A DNA stretch of 64,000 nt from Laburnicola sp. R22_1 (lineage: Eukaryota; Ascomycota; Dothideomycetes; Pleosporales; Didymosphaeriaceae), in contig JACONQ010000015.1 in NCBI GenBank assembly GCA_014281115.1, positions 992,001 through 1,056,000 on the forward strand, given 5' to 3'. The notes under the pieces were generated by a model. It worked only from the letters and a program-made list of their open reading frames with translations. It was not told where the DNA came from and did not search any database. How positions within the stretch are numbered: position 1 is the stretch's first letter; every line of letters begins with the position of its first letter. Positions 12,387 through 24,416 of this stretch are shown piece after piece. Both the position numbers and the translations under genes were made by a program.

Positions 12387-12645
12387 TTAGTGCCCTTTTT
12401 TCTTTGTTACTAGTAGACTAACGTATAACTTTATAAATCTTAATTTATTTAATATTACTATTAGTAATTATTTAATTTTACTTATACTATAGTAGTATAT
12501 TACTACTATATATAATTATACTTCTTAATCTTATATTATAAGAAATAGGCTAGCTAGTATAATATTTTAGCTTAATAACGCATTATCTATGTTTGTGCTA
12601 GCAGAGTTACTAGGACCCTAACTACTTATACTTAAAAAGGCCTTA
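12387..12645. other. AT-rich spacer between Ty3 LTR and pogo/Fot element
   Basis: Very AT-rich DNA with TA-rich runs. No coding or structural feature is visible. It is probably older RIP-decayed sequence. Confidence 0.5.
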
Positions 12646-12689
12646 ACCTAGATTATAAGCGAGTCGTCTACCTTATTAACTCTCTTAGC

Positions 12690-13415
12690 CTTTTATAGCC
12701 TGTATATCCACAATATAATAAAATAATATTAATATAAAAGCTGTCCTAGTTTAAGTAGTATCTATAGTACGCTTTTCACACATTTGTAAGTTATGGCCAG
12801 TCTTTCTATAGCGACTACAGCGCGCTAAGGCCTGCTGGCTTATACCTAATCGCGCCTTACCTTAACGCGTTTCTTCCTTAAGTTGCTGCTTAACAGCCCT
12901 TTAAGTAATAATATCCTCTCTCTCTGCCTTTAATAGAGTGCCTTACTTCTAAATCCGCTTCTTTTTGCGATTCTTGCGCATTGTGGCGGCCTTATTTGCT
13001 CTCTTAAGGCTTAAGATTCGCTCGCGCATAAGCGCCATTTAATGCATTGCTTTAGAAGAGCCTCTTTCTAGCTAATTAAGCCTCTTAATAATAGAAGCAG
13101 GTGACAAGCTCTTATGCGCGCAAATCCGCTCGCGAATTAACGTTAATTAAGCCTCTAGTTCACGCACATTGCTGGGTGTTTTAGCCTCCCACACAGCCTC
13201 TAGTAGGGTTGCTGGCGACAGCGTCCTTAGCTTAATATTAAGCTTTAAGATTACTACCTCTAGATTATATAGGGCTAGTCTAGCGCCCTAAAAGCTTACG
13301 CAGATATTCTTCTTTATAATTAACTAGTTGTAGGCGGTGCAAAAGGCAGGTAGAAACTTAAGCTTAGTAATATAGTTAATATGGTCGCGTATTAGGCTCG
13401 ACACTTGGCACCCGT
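12690..13415 (-). pseudogene. Fot/pogo transposase, C-terminal part
   Basis: This continues the transposase beyond the copia: CQVSSLIRDHINYITKLKF (13410-13355), a helical stretch, the typical WEAKTPSNVRELE segment (about 13180), a basic region with RKNRKKKR, and a zinc-knuckle-like end CSRYRKTGHNLQMC (about 12830-12790). In Fot-like proteins that knuckle usually has Cys where Tyr now stands, a G-to-A change. The end coordinate is approximate. Confidence 0.75.
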
Positions 13416-13733
13416 TGTCAGATACGTAAGTATCTTTGATGAGATGAGATGAAAGTGATGGATTTGATGATGAATTGATTGTCGAGTGATCTCTGTCGGA
13501 GAAGCTCAGCTATCGTACGCAATATCTATCTAGCGCTAAGACGCACTAGTAATAGTGCGGAGTAGTGTAACAGTAGTACGCCAGTCTCCTTTGTGTATTT
13601 CACAGTGATCTCACAGTAAAATCACTCTAAGTTACACCAACTGTCGTCATAAGGAGACCATGTGATCAGACGCCCGTGACTACTGGATTTCACAGTGAAA
13701 TCACAGTGATTTCCAGTGACCTGATATCTGACA
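13416..13733 (-). repeat. copia 3' LTR (318 bp)
   Basis: It starts TGTCAGATACGTAAG and ends CTGATATCTGACA, with short inverted ends TGTCAGATA/TATCTGACA. It carries palindromic TTTCACAGTGA motifs near 13598-13625 and 13688-13720. It differs from the right LTR by two transitions (CAGTA versus CAGTG, and ATCAG versus ATCGG). Confidence 0.95.
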
Positions 13734-13798
13734 CACCCCCTTAGCTTGGATCCTCAGAGGGCTAAGCTGAACTATCTCTTGCGCAGTTGTACTATTGC

Positions 13799-16700
13799 TT
13801 ATAGTTTAAAAGCTTCCATCCTGTCTTCTAACTCGTCGAGGTCGGCCTCTTAGTCGGTAATCCTTCCCCTAACGTCTTCAAGTCCTAGTTAATTCAAGAA
13901 CTTAGTCTATGTGGCGGCTGGCAGAGCTTTTGTAAGACCATCTGCTGCCATTTCTTCTAATTGCTAGTACTGGACTTTGATAGCTCCACATACTACTTCT
14001 TGTCGAAGCCAATGATTATGTATGTCGACATGCCTGAGCTTAGTTTGCAATTTGGCGATTTCCTCAGTAACAAGTCGAATAGTTTGTTAGTTGTCGCAAT
14101 TGATGGTAATTATTAATAGCGACAGTTTGATCTTAAGTTTATTGATTAACCGAGCTGTAAACAGTGCCTCTTTTACAACTTGTGAAAGTGCTAGCAACTT
14201 AGCTTTAGTTATCGAAGTAGTGACAGTGTCTTGTTTGTTTGCCTTCTAGGCGACAAGGCCACTAAACAATTTGATAATATACCCCTGTAAGCTCTTTCTA
14301 TTAAGGGTGTTGTCTGCAAACAACGCGTCGCTCGCAACCTTATAAGTGTCTGCTCCTCCAAATCGTAGCCCTAGTGATTGGGTGGATAATAGGTATAGCA
14401 GTACGCGGTCGGCGGCGTTGTAATGGTTGTCGCTGGGGTTTAAAAGGAAGCGCGATAATTGGGAGCTTACAAAAGCTATGTCTGGGCGCGTAGTTACTGC
14501 AGCGTAGAGGATTGATCCCACCTTCCGCTAGTACCGATTAATCTTTGCTATTGTGGCGAGTCCTTCTTAAGGTAACAGTTCAACTGCTAACATTGGGGTA
14601 TCGTGTTTAAGGTCGCGTTAGTCGATTAGACGACTAATCTTGTCCACGTAGGACCTCTGTGATAACTAGAGTTGCCTGTTGGCACGGTCTCTAACAACTT
14701 CAATGCCTAGGAACCACTGTAGATCGTTACCACTAGTCAGGGTGAACTTTATACCTATCTTTTTTATCACTGCATTAGCAGCGTGCTTTTGATCTTTTGA
14801 GTATGCGATAATGAGGTTGTCTACATAGAAGAAGATGATGATGCTGTCTTTAATCATACAGCAAGGTTCGTGCGGGACTGCAGTAAAACCGAGATCCTTA
14901 AGCGCACTAGTGAATTCTCTCTACCACAGTAGTGGTGAGATGCGTAAGCCATACAGTGCCTTGTGCAACTGTAGGATGGTGCCTCTTTGGGTATAACCTC
15001 GGGGCATCCGCATATAGATTTCTCTGTCCAGGTTCGCGTGGACGAAGGCGTTAGTAACGTTGTACTAGCTTAGCTCTAGGTTACACCGAGCCGCTGTTAA
15101 CATAAGCAGGCGAAATAATCTACCTGCGAGTGTTGCGGCATAGGTATCCTGTGTAGTGAGATGGCGTTATTGATCTCCGCGCACTACCAGCCTTGTCTTA
15201 CACTTCTGTAATCTATAATGTTTATTAAGTTTGTAGGTATATACCCACATACAGTCGAGAATTTAGTAACTGCATAATCGCACTAAGGCTGCGGGCACCT
15301 CGCTCCAAGACCTTATTTCTTTGTGACTTTGTAGATAGGATCGCTTAGCATCCTTCCACATTTTAAATAACAGATGATTATCTATCTAGGTTCTACATAA
15401 TAGAGGTTCTAGCAGTTAACTTCGATAGGGTTTCTTGCCTACTACAAGTATGCGATTAAATTAAGCTTTATTAAGTGGCTTCCCCTTATATTTGCCTCTA
15501 CTTCCTACAAGTGTACCTGCAAGGAAGGCGGCTGCCTATAGCACAGCGCGTTAATCTGGCTGTGGTGTTCCTATAGGTAATTTTTTAATTTGGTCCTGTT
15601 CGAAACTCACTATTAATTAGGCAAGCAGTGCGACAGGCGGAGGTGTCTCCAGTGGTGTTGGGTAGGTGTAATTGATCTTCCTTCCTTAATAGTACCCTAG
15701 AGCACCCTCGTCCTTCTTGTAAGAGTCAATGATCGACTCATTCTTGTAGAAAGACTTCGTATTTTTATGTTCTGGTGGTGAGGGCGGTAGCTCCACTATT
15801 TGGGTCCATGCAGCAATCTCTTCAGTAGTGCTGTGCATAAGATTGTCCAACAGGTCTTCTTATTTACCTAAGAACACTTAATTTTCGTCAAAGATGACGT
15901 CGCGTGTGCTGATAACTTTGTTAAGTAGAGGTATCCATACTCTCTAGATGTTTGTTAATCAATAGCCTACTAGGTAACCAACCTATGCCTTTAGGTCAAG
16001 CCTTTAGAGCTTGCTCTTGCCGCGTTTTGTATCGTTAGTTAAGGCAAAAGCTTTACAGCTATAGGCTCTAAGGTAAGCCTAGTTTGGTTTCTTTAGTTAG
16101 GTGACGATGCCGTTTTGGTAGGCAACTGTTGTAAAAAATACTTCGTGTGGTGATTGCCATTAATTGGCGTAGTTTGGCGTTCGATTATACAGGTATACGG
16201 CCGCTCGTGTAATCTCTGGCCATAGTGTCCAGGGGAGGTTGGCGTCAAGTCGCATTGCACGGCTCTTTTCCTTAATTACACCCCCTAAGCGTTTAGCCCC
16301 TCCATTTTGAGCTTGGGTATCGGGTGCTGAAGGCTCAATAACAACCCCTTTATTGACACACCACCTGTGAACGTCTTGTTTAACTGAGAAAATCTCATTG
16401 TCGGATTCGATAACTTTTATAGTCACCTTGAACTGTACTTTCATAAATAGTACAAATTCCTTCAGCAGCTTGATAATTGTTCGTGCTAGTCAATTGTCTT
16501 TAAAGTAGAAGTCCTAAGCTATGCCTGAGAAACGATCAGAGATGAGCATCATACTCTTTTCGCTGGTTAAGCTCTTGTCTTCGAAGTCGTGAAAGTCTAT
16601 AGCGACTCTCTCTCCTGGGCCATCGTTGATTTGTCTAGCCTGACGTCTGATTTGTCGCCTGAGCTTTGATCTGCCGCAAGCGTCGCATTGGACCGTGGTC

Positions 16701-18592
16701 AACCCTTTGATACGTACCCCTTCACTGTGATTCACTGTGTGCTCCAGTGCCTGAGGGCCTGGGTGGCCTAGTTGTTTGTGCCATGTGATGGCGTTCACCT
16801 TCTGCGCTCGTTGTGCGGTGCGCGAGGTAAATTTGTGTGTAGCGTACGTACTATTGATCGTGGTACAAGTTAATTTTGATGTTGGTATGAACTCCAGTAC
16901 CCATTGATCGTAGATTTCTTGGAGTTCGGCCAGGATCGTATTGTCTCGTCTCCTGATTGTTGTTGGGTCTAACTTGGTGTCCCACCAGAGGCCTTGCCTT
17001 TGGAGTAATCGGAAGGACACTAGGTTGAAAAGTAGACTAGGACAGTAGGCGACGTTGTCTAACCTTACTGAGCAATTTCTCTCCTTACTCTTGACGTGAA
17101 GATGGACACTCCCATATCCCCTTATCCATGCTTGTGATGATCCCGCCCATACGAAGTCTCCTGGCGACGGTGGTCGCCATGAGACGAAGCGATCAATGTC
17201 ATTAAAAATGTGGCAGGTTGTGCTAGAATCGAGGATTGCGGAGTCACGTAGTAGGTATGTGTTTGGGTCTAAGTGGTAGGAGGCTGCGATAGCATTAAAG
17301 CTCGCTAAGAGGATAGTGATCTGTCTGCCATCTAGTCATTCATCGTCAGTAATCTTAGTAATTTGAGTTAGAGTAGGGGTCTTTGATTGTTTGCTCTTTG
17401 GTGTCTGTGACTTTTGACGCTTTACGGATCTCATGCGCTCTATGAGCACAGGGTCATTCTCCAACCTATATGTCATAACCGCCTCCATAGCAGGCTTTGG
17501 TTTGAACCATTTAGGTCGTTTGTTAGGGAATGCGTAAAAGCAGTCTTTCAGACTATGGCGTTGTTCACAAGCAGGGCACTTGGGGTTTGATCCCTCTTGG
17601 CCTCCAACTGCTGTTGGCTCATCGTCAGTGACTCGTACGGACTGCTTGGATTTGGCTTTAGGGCCAGCTTTATTGGCGCGTGATCTGCCTCGCTTGGGTG
17701 ATGCTGCTTCATCCACAGGTTGGGCGTCCCCAGCTGCGGCCTGGGTGGTTACACCACTGTTAGCGAGAGATGGTCCTGCAATAGCAAAGGCGCCCCTTTG
17801 TTTACCCTTAATTGGGTGCTGCATTACTATTTGTTCTTAGAAGAGTTTCACCATCTCTTTTTTATTAACGGTCTCGTCCTTACTTCTGTGTTGTAGGAAG
17901 GTCGTAACCCATTAGGATGCGACATTGGTGACCGCTTTTATGAAATCTTGTTTAACTAAGTCTAGCTCCCGAAGCTCTGACACACGATTGTACTCAGCTT
18001 CTGTAGCCGCATGATCGTACTTAGCGAGCCAGGTGTACCATGAACTGACTGATCTCATTGGTTTGAGAGCGTCTTGGTACCTGATCCTTGCTCTTCTTTG
18101 TTCATTGTGTTGGTCAACCCCAACTGTTTTTGTGAGGTTCTTGATCCATTGTCTGATTGATTCACCTGGGGTGCAGCAATTGGACTGTAAATGTGCCGAG
18201 GTGGTGGTTTGAATGAGAATAACCAGCTTATCTAGGTTCTCCTTCTCCTGTTCGTACTTTCGATCTAGGAGCTTGTAGATTTCGAGTTGATTCTTATAGA
18301 AATCGGTATCGATTTTGTACGCCTTTTCGCCAGCCGGCGATAGGTGCGATGGTAGCGATGGACGGGCGTTGTTGGTGTTTCCGTTGACGAAAGCGGGAGC
18401 TGGTTGATAGGCACCAATATTCGGTGCGACTGGCATGACTGGTTCTGCCATCGGTTCATTGTTGAGGGATGGGTCAATAAGATCCCATGCTTTCAACGAC
18501 TGGGCTCGGGCATTGATTTGCCTCAGCCATGGTGTGTAGTTCGAGTAATCGGTCAGGATCACTGTGGGATCCCTGAGTGTTGATAGAGACAT
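13799..18592 (-). pseudogene. copia Gag-Pol polyprotein (first element), decayed
   Basis: One frame carries Gag, protease, integrase, RT and RNase H in copia order. Gag (18592-17912) starts MSLSTLRDPTVIL and is still open. A CCHC-like knuckle CPACEQRHSLKDC is at about 17575. The protease site reads LDSSTTCHIF (about 17240), where copia proteins have Asp-Ser/Thr-Gly, so the Gly is now Ser. The pre-integrase block HKQLGHPGPQAL...CDACGRSK is at 16780-16670. The integrase core lies at 16620-16170. The RT box reads FFYVDN (about 14830), so the second catalytic Asp is Asn. RNase H ends with KLRHVDIHNHWLRQEV (about 14020). Many TAG/TAA stops occur, mainly in the integrase-RT part. It cannot encode working enzymes. 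Confidence 0.92.
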
Positions 18593-18613
18593 GATTTTTG
18601 GTTTGATTGAGGC

Positions 18614-18627
18614 AGTGAGACTCTTAA
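18614..18627 (-). other. copia primer-binding site (half-tRNA type, Lys-CUU-like)
   Basis: The plus strand next to the 5' LTR reads AGTGAGACTCTTAA. It resembles the anticodon stem and loop of tRNA-Lys(CUU), with loop CUCUUAA, cut just after the loop. Internal (half-molecule) tRNA priming is known from Drosophila copia and fungal relatives. The tRNA identity is inferred from memory of the loop. Confidence 0.5.
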
Positions 18628-18628
18628 T

Positions 18629-18946
18629 TGTCAGATACGTAAGTATCTTTGATGAGATGAGATGAAAGTGATGGATTTGATGATGAATTGATTGTCGAGT
18701 GATCTCTGTCGGAGAAGCTCAGCTATCGTACGCAATATCTATCTAGCGCTAAGACGCACTAGTAATAGTGCGGAGTAGTGTAACAGTAGTACGCCAGTCT
18801 CCTTTGTGTATTTCACAGTGATCTCACAGTGAAATCACTCTAAGTTACACCAACTGTCGTCATAAGGAGACCATGTGATCGGACGCCCGTGACTACTGGA
18901 TTTCACAGTGAAATCACAGTGATTTCCAGTGACCTGATATCTGACA
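18629..18946 (-). repeat. copia 5' LTR (318 bp)
   Basis: This is the second LTR copy, on the promoter side of the element. It has the same ends and palindromic motifs as the left copy. The G residues at both differing sites are kept here, so the left LTR is the mutated one. Confidence 0.95.
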
Positions 18947-19936
18947 CCCGTACGCCCGCTTTAATAGCGAGAAACAGCCAACGTCTAGCGGCTACAGGAG
19001 GTGCGACGAATGTGGCGGCATACAGAGAGTATAGATATTATTATCCTTGCAGATTTCTTAGAATTTAAGCGACCTGTGGCTCTTATAGCTGTTAAGTATA
19101 AGTAGCTAGCGCGCGCCTACCCTACGCGCTGCTATATGCTTAATAAAGTGCTGTAGCTAGGCAATACCAAGCTTATTAGTAGTCTAACTGTTGTCGCTAA
19201 GCCTAATAGTCTAGTCGCCTGGTATATCCTCGCCCTTATACTAGGCAGAGAGGTAATACTGGCTAGCGAAAATAACAAAGGGTGGGATTGCCTACCTGGC
19301 AGCGTTAATTCTATGAATTACTGTGACCCATTCGTAATTGCCTGGCTGGATTGCTTTTGGCTGGCTACGTCTCTCTAATTCTATAACAACTAGCTAGGAG
19401 GATATCTTGCCCATTAGAAAGCCAGTCTCGTCGAAGTTAAAGGTGTCCTTGTTGTAAATACTATAGGTGGCCTTTGTACGCGCTATGAGGTTAAATTAGC
19501 GTTGTATAGCTTCTGGATCCTCGCAGAGCGCTCTCTGGTGGTCGTACGGTCGATTAAACCGCGTAGTAAGGCTGTCTGTTCGCTTAACAAAGTTTCTAGG
19601 CCACTATTAACCAACCTGGCCACTGCCGCGCTTAGCGAGCAACTTATCCGCCATATTCCGCACAGCTTCTAGAGTAGGCGCAAACCCTCGCGAATCTAGA
19701 TTAAGTATATACTCGATAATTACCTCCTCTTCTAGCTTGGTAAGCTTTCTTAAGTTGGGCTGGCAATCGCGTCGCGCAGGCTTCCTAGCGCGTTAGTCGC
19801 GCAGCGTTGATTGGGGGACATTATAAGCCCGTACAGCCTCTCGTACAGTCTGAATTTGGTTCTAATTAATAGCTAGGATAGTAAGGTAGATATCTGCTTC
19901 ATTGCAGGGCAATTAAGTAGAAGTTAGTTGAGCCAT
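18947..19936 (-). pseudogene. Fot/pogo transposase, N-terminal part
   Basis: The start is at 19936 (MAQLTST). A helix-turn-helix with AVRAYNVPQSTLRD follows (about 19840), then a spacer with LTKLEEEVIIEYIL, and the first catalytic motif FNFDETGFLMG (about 19420). The segment LCMPPHSSHLL with PLDVGCFS (about 19050-18990) carries the third Asp and runs straight into the copia target site. Stops are TAA/TAG at Gln or Trp positions. When the copia and one CCCGT are left out the frame runs on as AYGCQVSSLIRDHI, so the insertion itself caused no other change. Confidence 0.82.
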
Positions 19937-20002
19937 TATAGTTTGTAGGTAATGCGTCGTAGAAAGTTAACAAGGTGGGCTACTCGCTTATAATCTAGGT
20001 TA

Positions 20003-22100
20003 GCGCGTTACCTACATGTTAAGACAACAAATTTCTATAGGAAGGAAGAGTCCTTAACTAGGGCCTCTAACCTAGCAGCCTTTGCTATTCTCTCGCTTAG
20101 TCTAAACTATTTAAAAGAATACTTCTTTAAATATTATAATGGGTTACACTAACTTTTATAATAGTTTAATTATAATAGTATTATTTTCTCTTTTACTAGT
20201 CTTAGCGTTATTAAATATAACTTTTTACTAGTATTTTTGCCTACCTACACAGAAAGATTTACTAGTAACTAATACGTATCTTTCAGTTCTATTAATCTAT
20301 TACACTACTATAATATTCTTCTTAGCCTATATAATAGGTTTTATTACTATATTTTTAGTCTTACTTTCCTCTTTAGTATATAATATCTAAACGCAAGACT
20401 TTAGTAGCCTAATTTTAATATATAAAAGATAACATTCTAGTTATTTAAATAAACTTTATAATTCTACCTATACTTTGTAGTGTTTACAATCTAACTAGTT
20501 TAGATTACTATTTTCTTAGTTTTATATATATTAAAACTAACTTACACGTATATAAAATATAAGTATAAGATTATAGTTACGACTATATAAATACCTATTA
20601 TAATATTCTATTATTAGTCTTTAAGTTATTCTAGAACTATTTTATAGAGCTCTTTAACTATATTACTATACTTAACACTAATATACTTTAGAATACTTTT
20701 ACTAATTCTAATTCTATTATATTATATTATAATCTTAAACTCTTTTTTTTAAGTGGCTTTTATATATTTACTAAGTGCCATACTACTCTTAATAACTTTA
20801 TTAAAACTAATTAGAATAAGACCTTTTCTAACTCTTATTAGTTCTACAAGAATTTTAGAATCTAAACTAGGTTTAATATACTAGATACTACTACTCTACG
20901 TAAAATATAATATATTAAGTAATAGACCTTATACTTTAATTATAGTTGTACTAGCTATTATAATAAGCCTTAGTTTTATATATTTGCTAGCACTAATATA
21001 GGTTCTATTAAAATTAAACTAATAAGCACTAATAAGTTCTACTAGAATAGAATTATGCATCTTAAGACCTATAATACTGCTAAAGAAGCTATATACTCTT
21101 ATAATTATAGGCTATTTAATAACTTATTATATAAGGTTATTAGTATTATATAAAAGCTACTTAACGCCCTTAAGTATAGTAATATAAAACGTGTAGAGAG
21201 CATAGTTATATAACTTAACTAATTACTAGACTAGATTAAATATTATAAAAGTAGAATCTAGGTTTTACTATTAGATACAGCTTGCCAAGAGTTCTTTTCT
21301 AATTACTAAAAGGCTTAATTGCATCTTAGCAAATTATAAATAGTCTTAGCTCTAATAAGTATTAGTAGTAAACACTATAGTGTAAAATCTAAATCCTAAC
21401 ACAAATACTATATATTCTAGATCTTGCCTATCTAAGATATAAATAAGTTTTAGATAGTAGAAAGCAACTATTAGCTTACTATACTTAAGATAATTACAAC
21501 TATAGCATATTATATAAGTTCTAGCACTAGAGAATAAAACCTAAATTGCATTGTAATTATAGCCTTTACTAGCACGCTTTAATTTATATTTAACTATAAA
21601 AACTTTAGCACGCTTCTATTTCTTAGTACTAGTAAGAAGTATTATAGACTTTGCTACTATAAATATAAAAGTGTAAATACTATAATAGCTACTTAAGGAA
21701 AGAAAAAAGTTACTAGAATAGTATTAAGGCCTTAAATTTGCTAGCTCTATTAAACATTTTAGTATAATTTAAATTTCACACCTTCTTAGAATTTAAAATA
21801 AAATAGTGCCTAGATTTTATATAAATAAGTACCTACACTTTAATATATACTATTATATATTATAAAGATTAAAGTAGTAACGCTTTATCTATATACTATA
21901 CACTAATATAGCGTACTAGTTTAAGTTTATATACTACTTAATAATTCTTCCCCAAGGTTAATTCGTAATGTCACGTGATTCCGGGCCGGCTATTTGACCG
22001 ACTACCGTATTACGTAATTGATAATTTCTTTAACAATTTTTTTACAGTAATAATAACGATAATAATTATAATAGCAACTAACCTAACTATTTTATTTCTC
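20003..22100. other. AT-rich, RIP-decayed block
   Basis: Dominated by TA dinucleotides with stops in all frames. I cannot assign it to a family. It is probably a heavily mutated old repeat. No tandem structure was seen. Confidence 0.6.
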
Positions 22101-23745
22101 TTCTATAGTAGATTTCCTCTTACAACTAGCGAGCCATATACCGCTACTTAGGACCTCGCCGCCGCCGCCCATCTCCCCTGTGCTCTCGCTACTGCTGCTC
22201 ACCCTTACCCTTATCGCTCGTAGTCTTTCGTCTTAATAGTAGCCTAAATAATCGCCACTACCTTAATAAGCTTCTTACGCTACTACTACGCCTCTAGCGT
22301 CTTATATATTGCAACAAACTCTTTCTTCCCTTTACTCTAGTTCTTGCTCTTATAGTTCTTATTACCTTTATTTTTAGTTATATTTTTAAGCTTCTATAGT
22401 ATAATCTCTGCGTTATGCTATTATTGCGTTACAAAGACTGCGTCTCCACTAATATCTAGATACTAAAGAAGTGCCTTACACTCTAGGATCTAGAGGCACA
22501 AGACGGGACGAATTGGCCTAAAGACATTACTAATGGGATACTTAAAGATAAGCTCTAGAGACCTCTCTAACAATTCTTCTAATTGCATAAGGTCGCTAAA
22601 TCTCTAGAGATTGTTCTTAACTTTGCCTAGCTAGTTATCTATACCCTAACCGAATTTAATAATAGCTGTATTGTCGTGGGTATTAGATTTGGACGTAATA
22701 TTAGATTGCTAGAAAGTTATTGCATTGCTAGACATAATAGATAAAGAGATAAAGATTTAGTATTCTGAGTATTTCTAACATTATAAGAGTAGGCAGACTT
22801 TATACGCTATGCGTATAGTAAACTATAGTTTTGCTACTACTAGATTGTAAGCGTAATAACTAAACTATAGTTAAGAGTCCTATCGCCTACACTACTTCCG
22901 CGATTACGACTCTGCGTAGGTCTACTACGGCTTTCTAACAGTCTACTAGTTAGGAAATAATATATGACTTAGTTATTCTAGATAGTAGACTGTCTATAGA
23001 CTGCTATTAACAATACTGCCATAAAGAAAGTTAACGACAAAATTATTGTTATTTTGTGTATATTTTATTACTACTACTATGTACTAGGTACTAGGTTTTA
23101 GTGCCTTCTATTTTACTCCTCTCTGTGTATAGTATAGACTCGATCTTAGTTAGAATCTCTACACGACAAAGATCTTTAATACTACTTAACAAAGTATACT
23201 CTAAAATAAAGTAATAATAGAAGCTGCTAAAAAATATAGTAAAACTTATTTTTATTATTACTATATAGGCTATACGAGTATATAATAATTATATCTAGAA
23301 GATAATTATATAATAATAGATAAAGTATAGCTAGGATAAGCTATTAAAAAACCTTAAACTATTCTTTTAAAAGGCTAAAATAAACAATCTAGAAAAGTAT
23401 AAAACTACTATACATACCTTTATATATATATTTAATATTATTAGAAATTACTTAGATATAAGTTAACTAGAAGCTTTAAAATAATAGTATAGAAAAGGAG
23501 TACTATTCTTTACCTTCTTTATAGACTATAGTTAGTAAAATTATATTACACTACTATTTACTCTATATAAAAATAACTTATTATAGCTAAAAATAGCTAT
23601 CTAAATAGAAATTGTTATATTCTATTTTAATACATTTTAAACTATCTTAGAAAATAAAATACTATTATTAATATATTTAGATTACTAGGCCTTTTTTACA
23701 AAGTTTATAGGCATTTACGTGTAGGCAAAGTCTTAGACACTAGGG
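22101..23745. other. Decayed block with a small GC-richer island
   Basis: Around 22130-22210 is a short GC-rich stretch (GCCGCCGCCGCC-like). From about 22440 to 22690 there is less decayed sequence that reads on the minus strand with mainly TAG/TAA stops. I do not recognise the product. From 22800 on it is AT-rich again. Confidence 0.4.
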
Positions 23746-24416
23746 ATTAACGTGTCTGTGCGCGTAATGGGCTACTTTGTATAATACGCCACCTACGCCA
23801 AAACACTTAAACTTCGCAACCTTATAACTCCACTATTATAGCTCTAATTAATGATGCTATTGCAGATATAACGTCGCTAAATTCTGGCGAACAGTTTTTG
23901 TACCGAAAAATAGCTAAAAAGTATAGTGTTTCTTACTTAACTTTAATACGAAGGCACTAAGCTACAACACAGCCGCACGCGTCTAAGATTATTAACTAAT
24001 AAAAGATTACTTCGCTATAGAAGGTAGAGCTTATTAACTATATAAAAGAACTTACAGCAACGTTACTTGTCTTTTATAACAGAGATAATATAGAATTTCG
24101 CGTCTATAATTGCAAAGAAGCCTGTAAGCGAGAGCTGGGTTATGCGCTTTATTAATAAATACGACATCTATCTTATCTCTTAATAGGCAATAGGTATGGA
24201 CGCTAATCGCTATAACGCCGACTTAGGAAATAAATACAGCCTGTATTTTAATTTCCTAGGTAACAAAATTAAGGAATATAATATTAAGCCTCGTTACACA
24301 TATAATATAGATAAGAAGGGCTGCCTAATTAGTATTATTAGTAGATTAAAATAGGTGTTTAGTAGGCGAATATAGGAGAAGAAAGAAGTTAAAGCAGCTC
24401 TCTAAGATAGCTCTTA

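Larger units (their letters stand above)
13416..18946 (-). mobile_element. Ty1/copia retrotransposon, complete but RIP-damaged
   Basis: Two 318-bp LTRs (13416-13733, 18629-18946) differ by two transitions. The 5-bp target duplication CCCGT is at 13411-13415 and 18947-18951. One minus-strand frame of 1,598 codons (18592-13799) fills the inside. A purine tract GGGGGTG abuts the left LTR. A primer-binding site matching a tRNA anticodon loop abuts the right one. Confidence 0.95.
12646..20000 (-). mobile_element. pogo/Fot-type DNA transposon split by a copia element
   Basis: The two ends match as inverted repeats of about 40 bases. The left copy is at 12646-12683, starting ACCTAGATTATAAGCGAGT. 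The right copy is 19962-20000 read on the minus strand. They differ only by transitions. TA flanks both sides (12644-12645, 20001-20002). Without the copia and its 5-bp duplication the element is about 1,819 bases, normal for Fot/pogo. Confidence 0.85.

Noticed and set aside
18614..18627. Partial tRNA gene
   Set aside because: Only the anticodon-loop half matches, and it abuts an LTR, so it is a primer-binding site.
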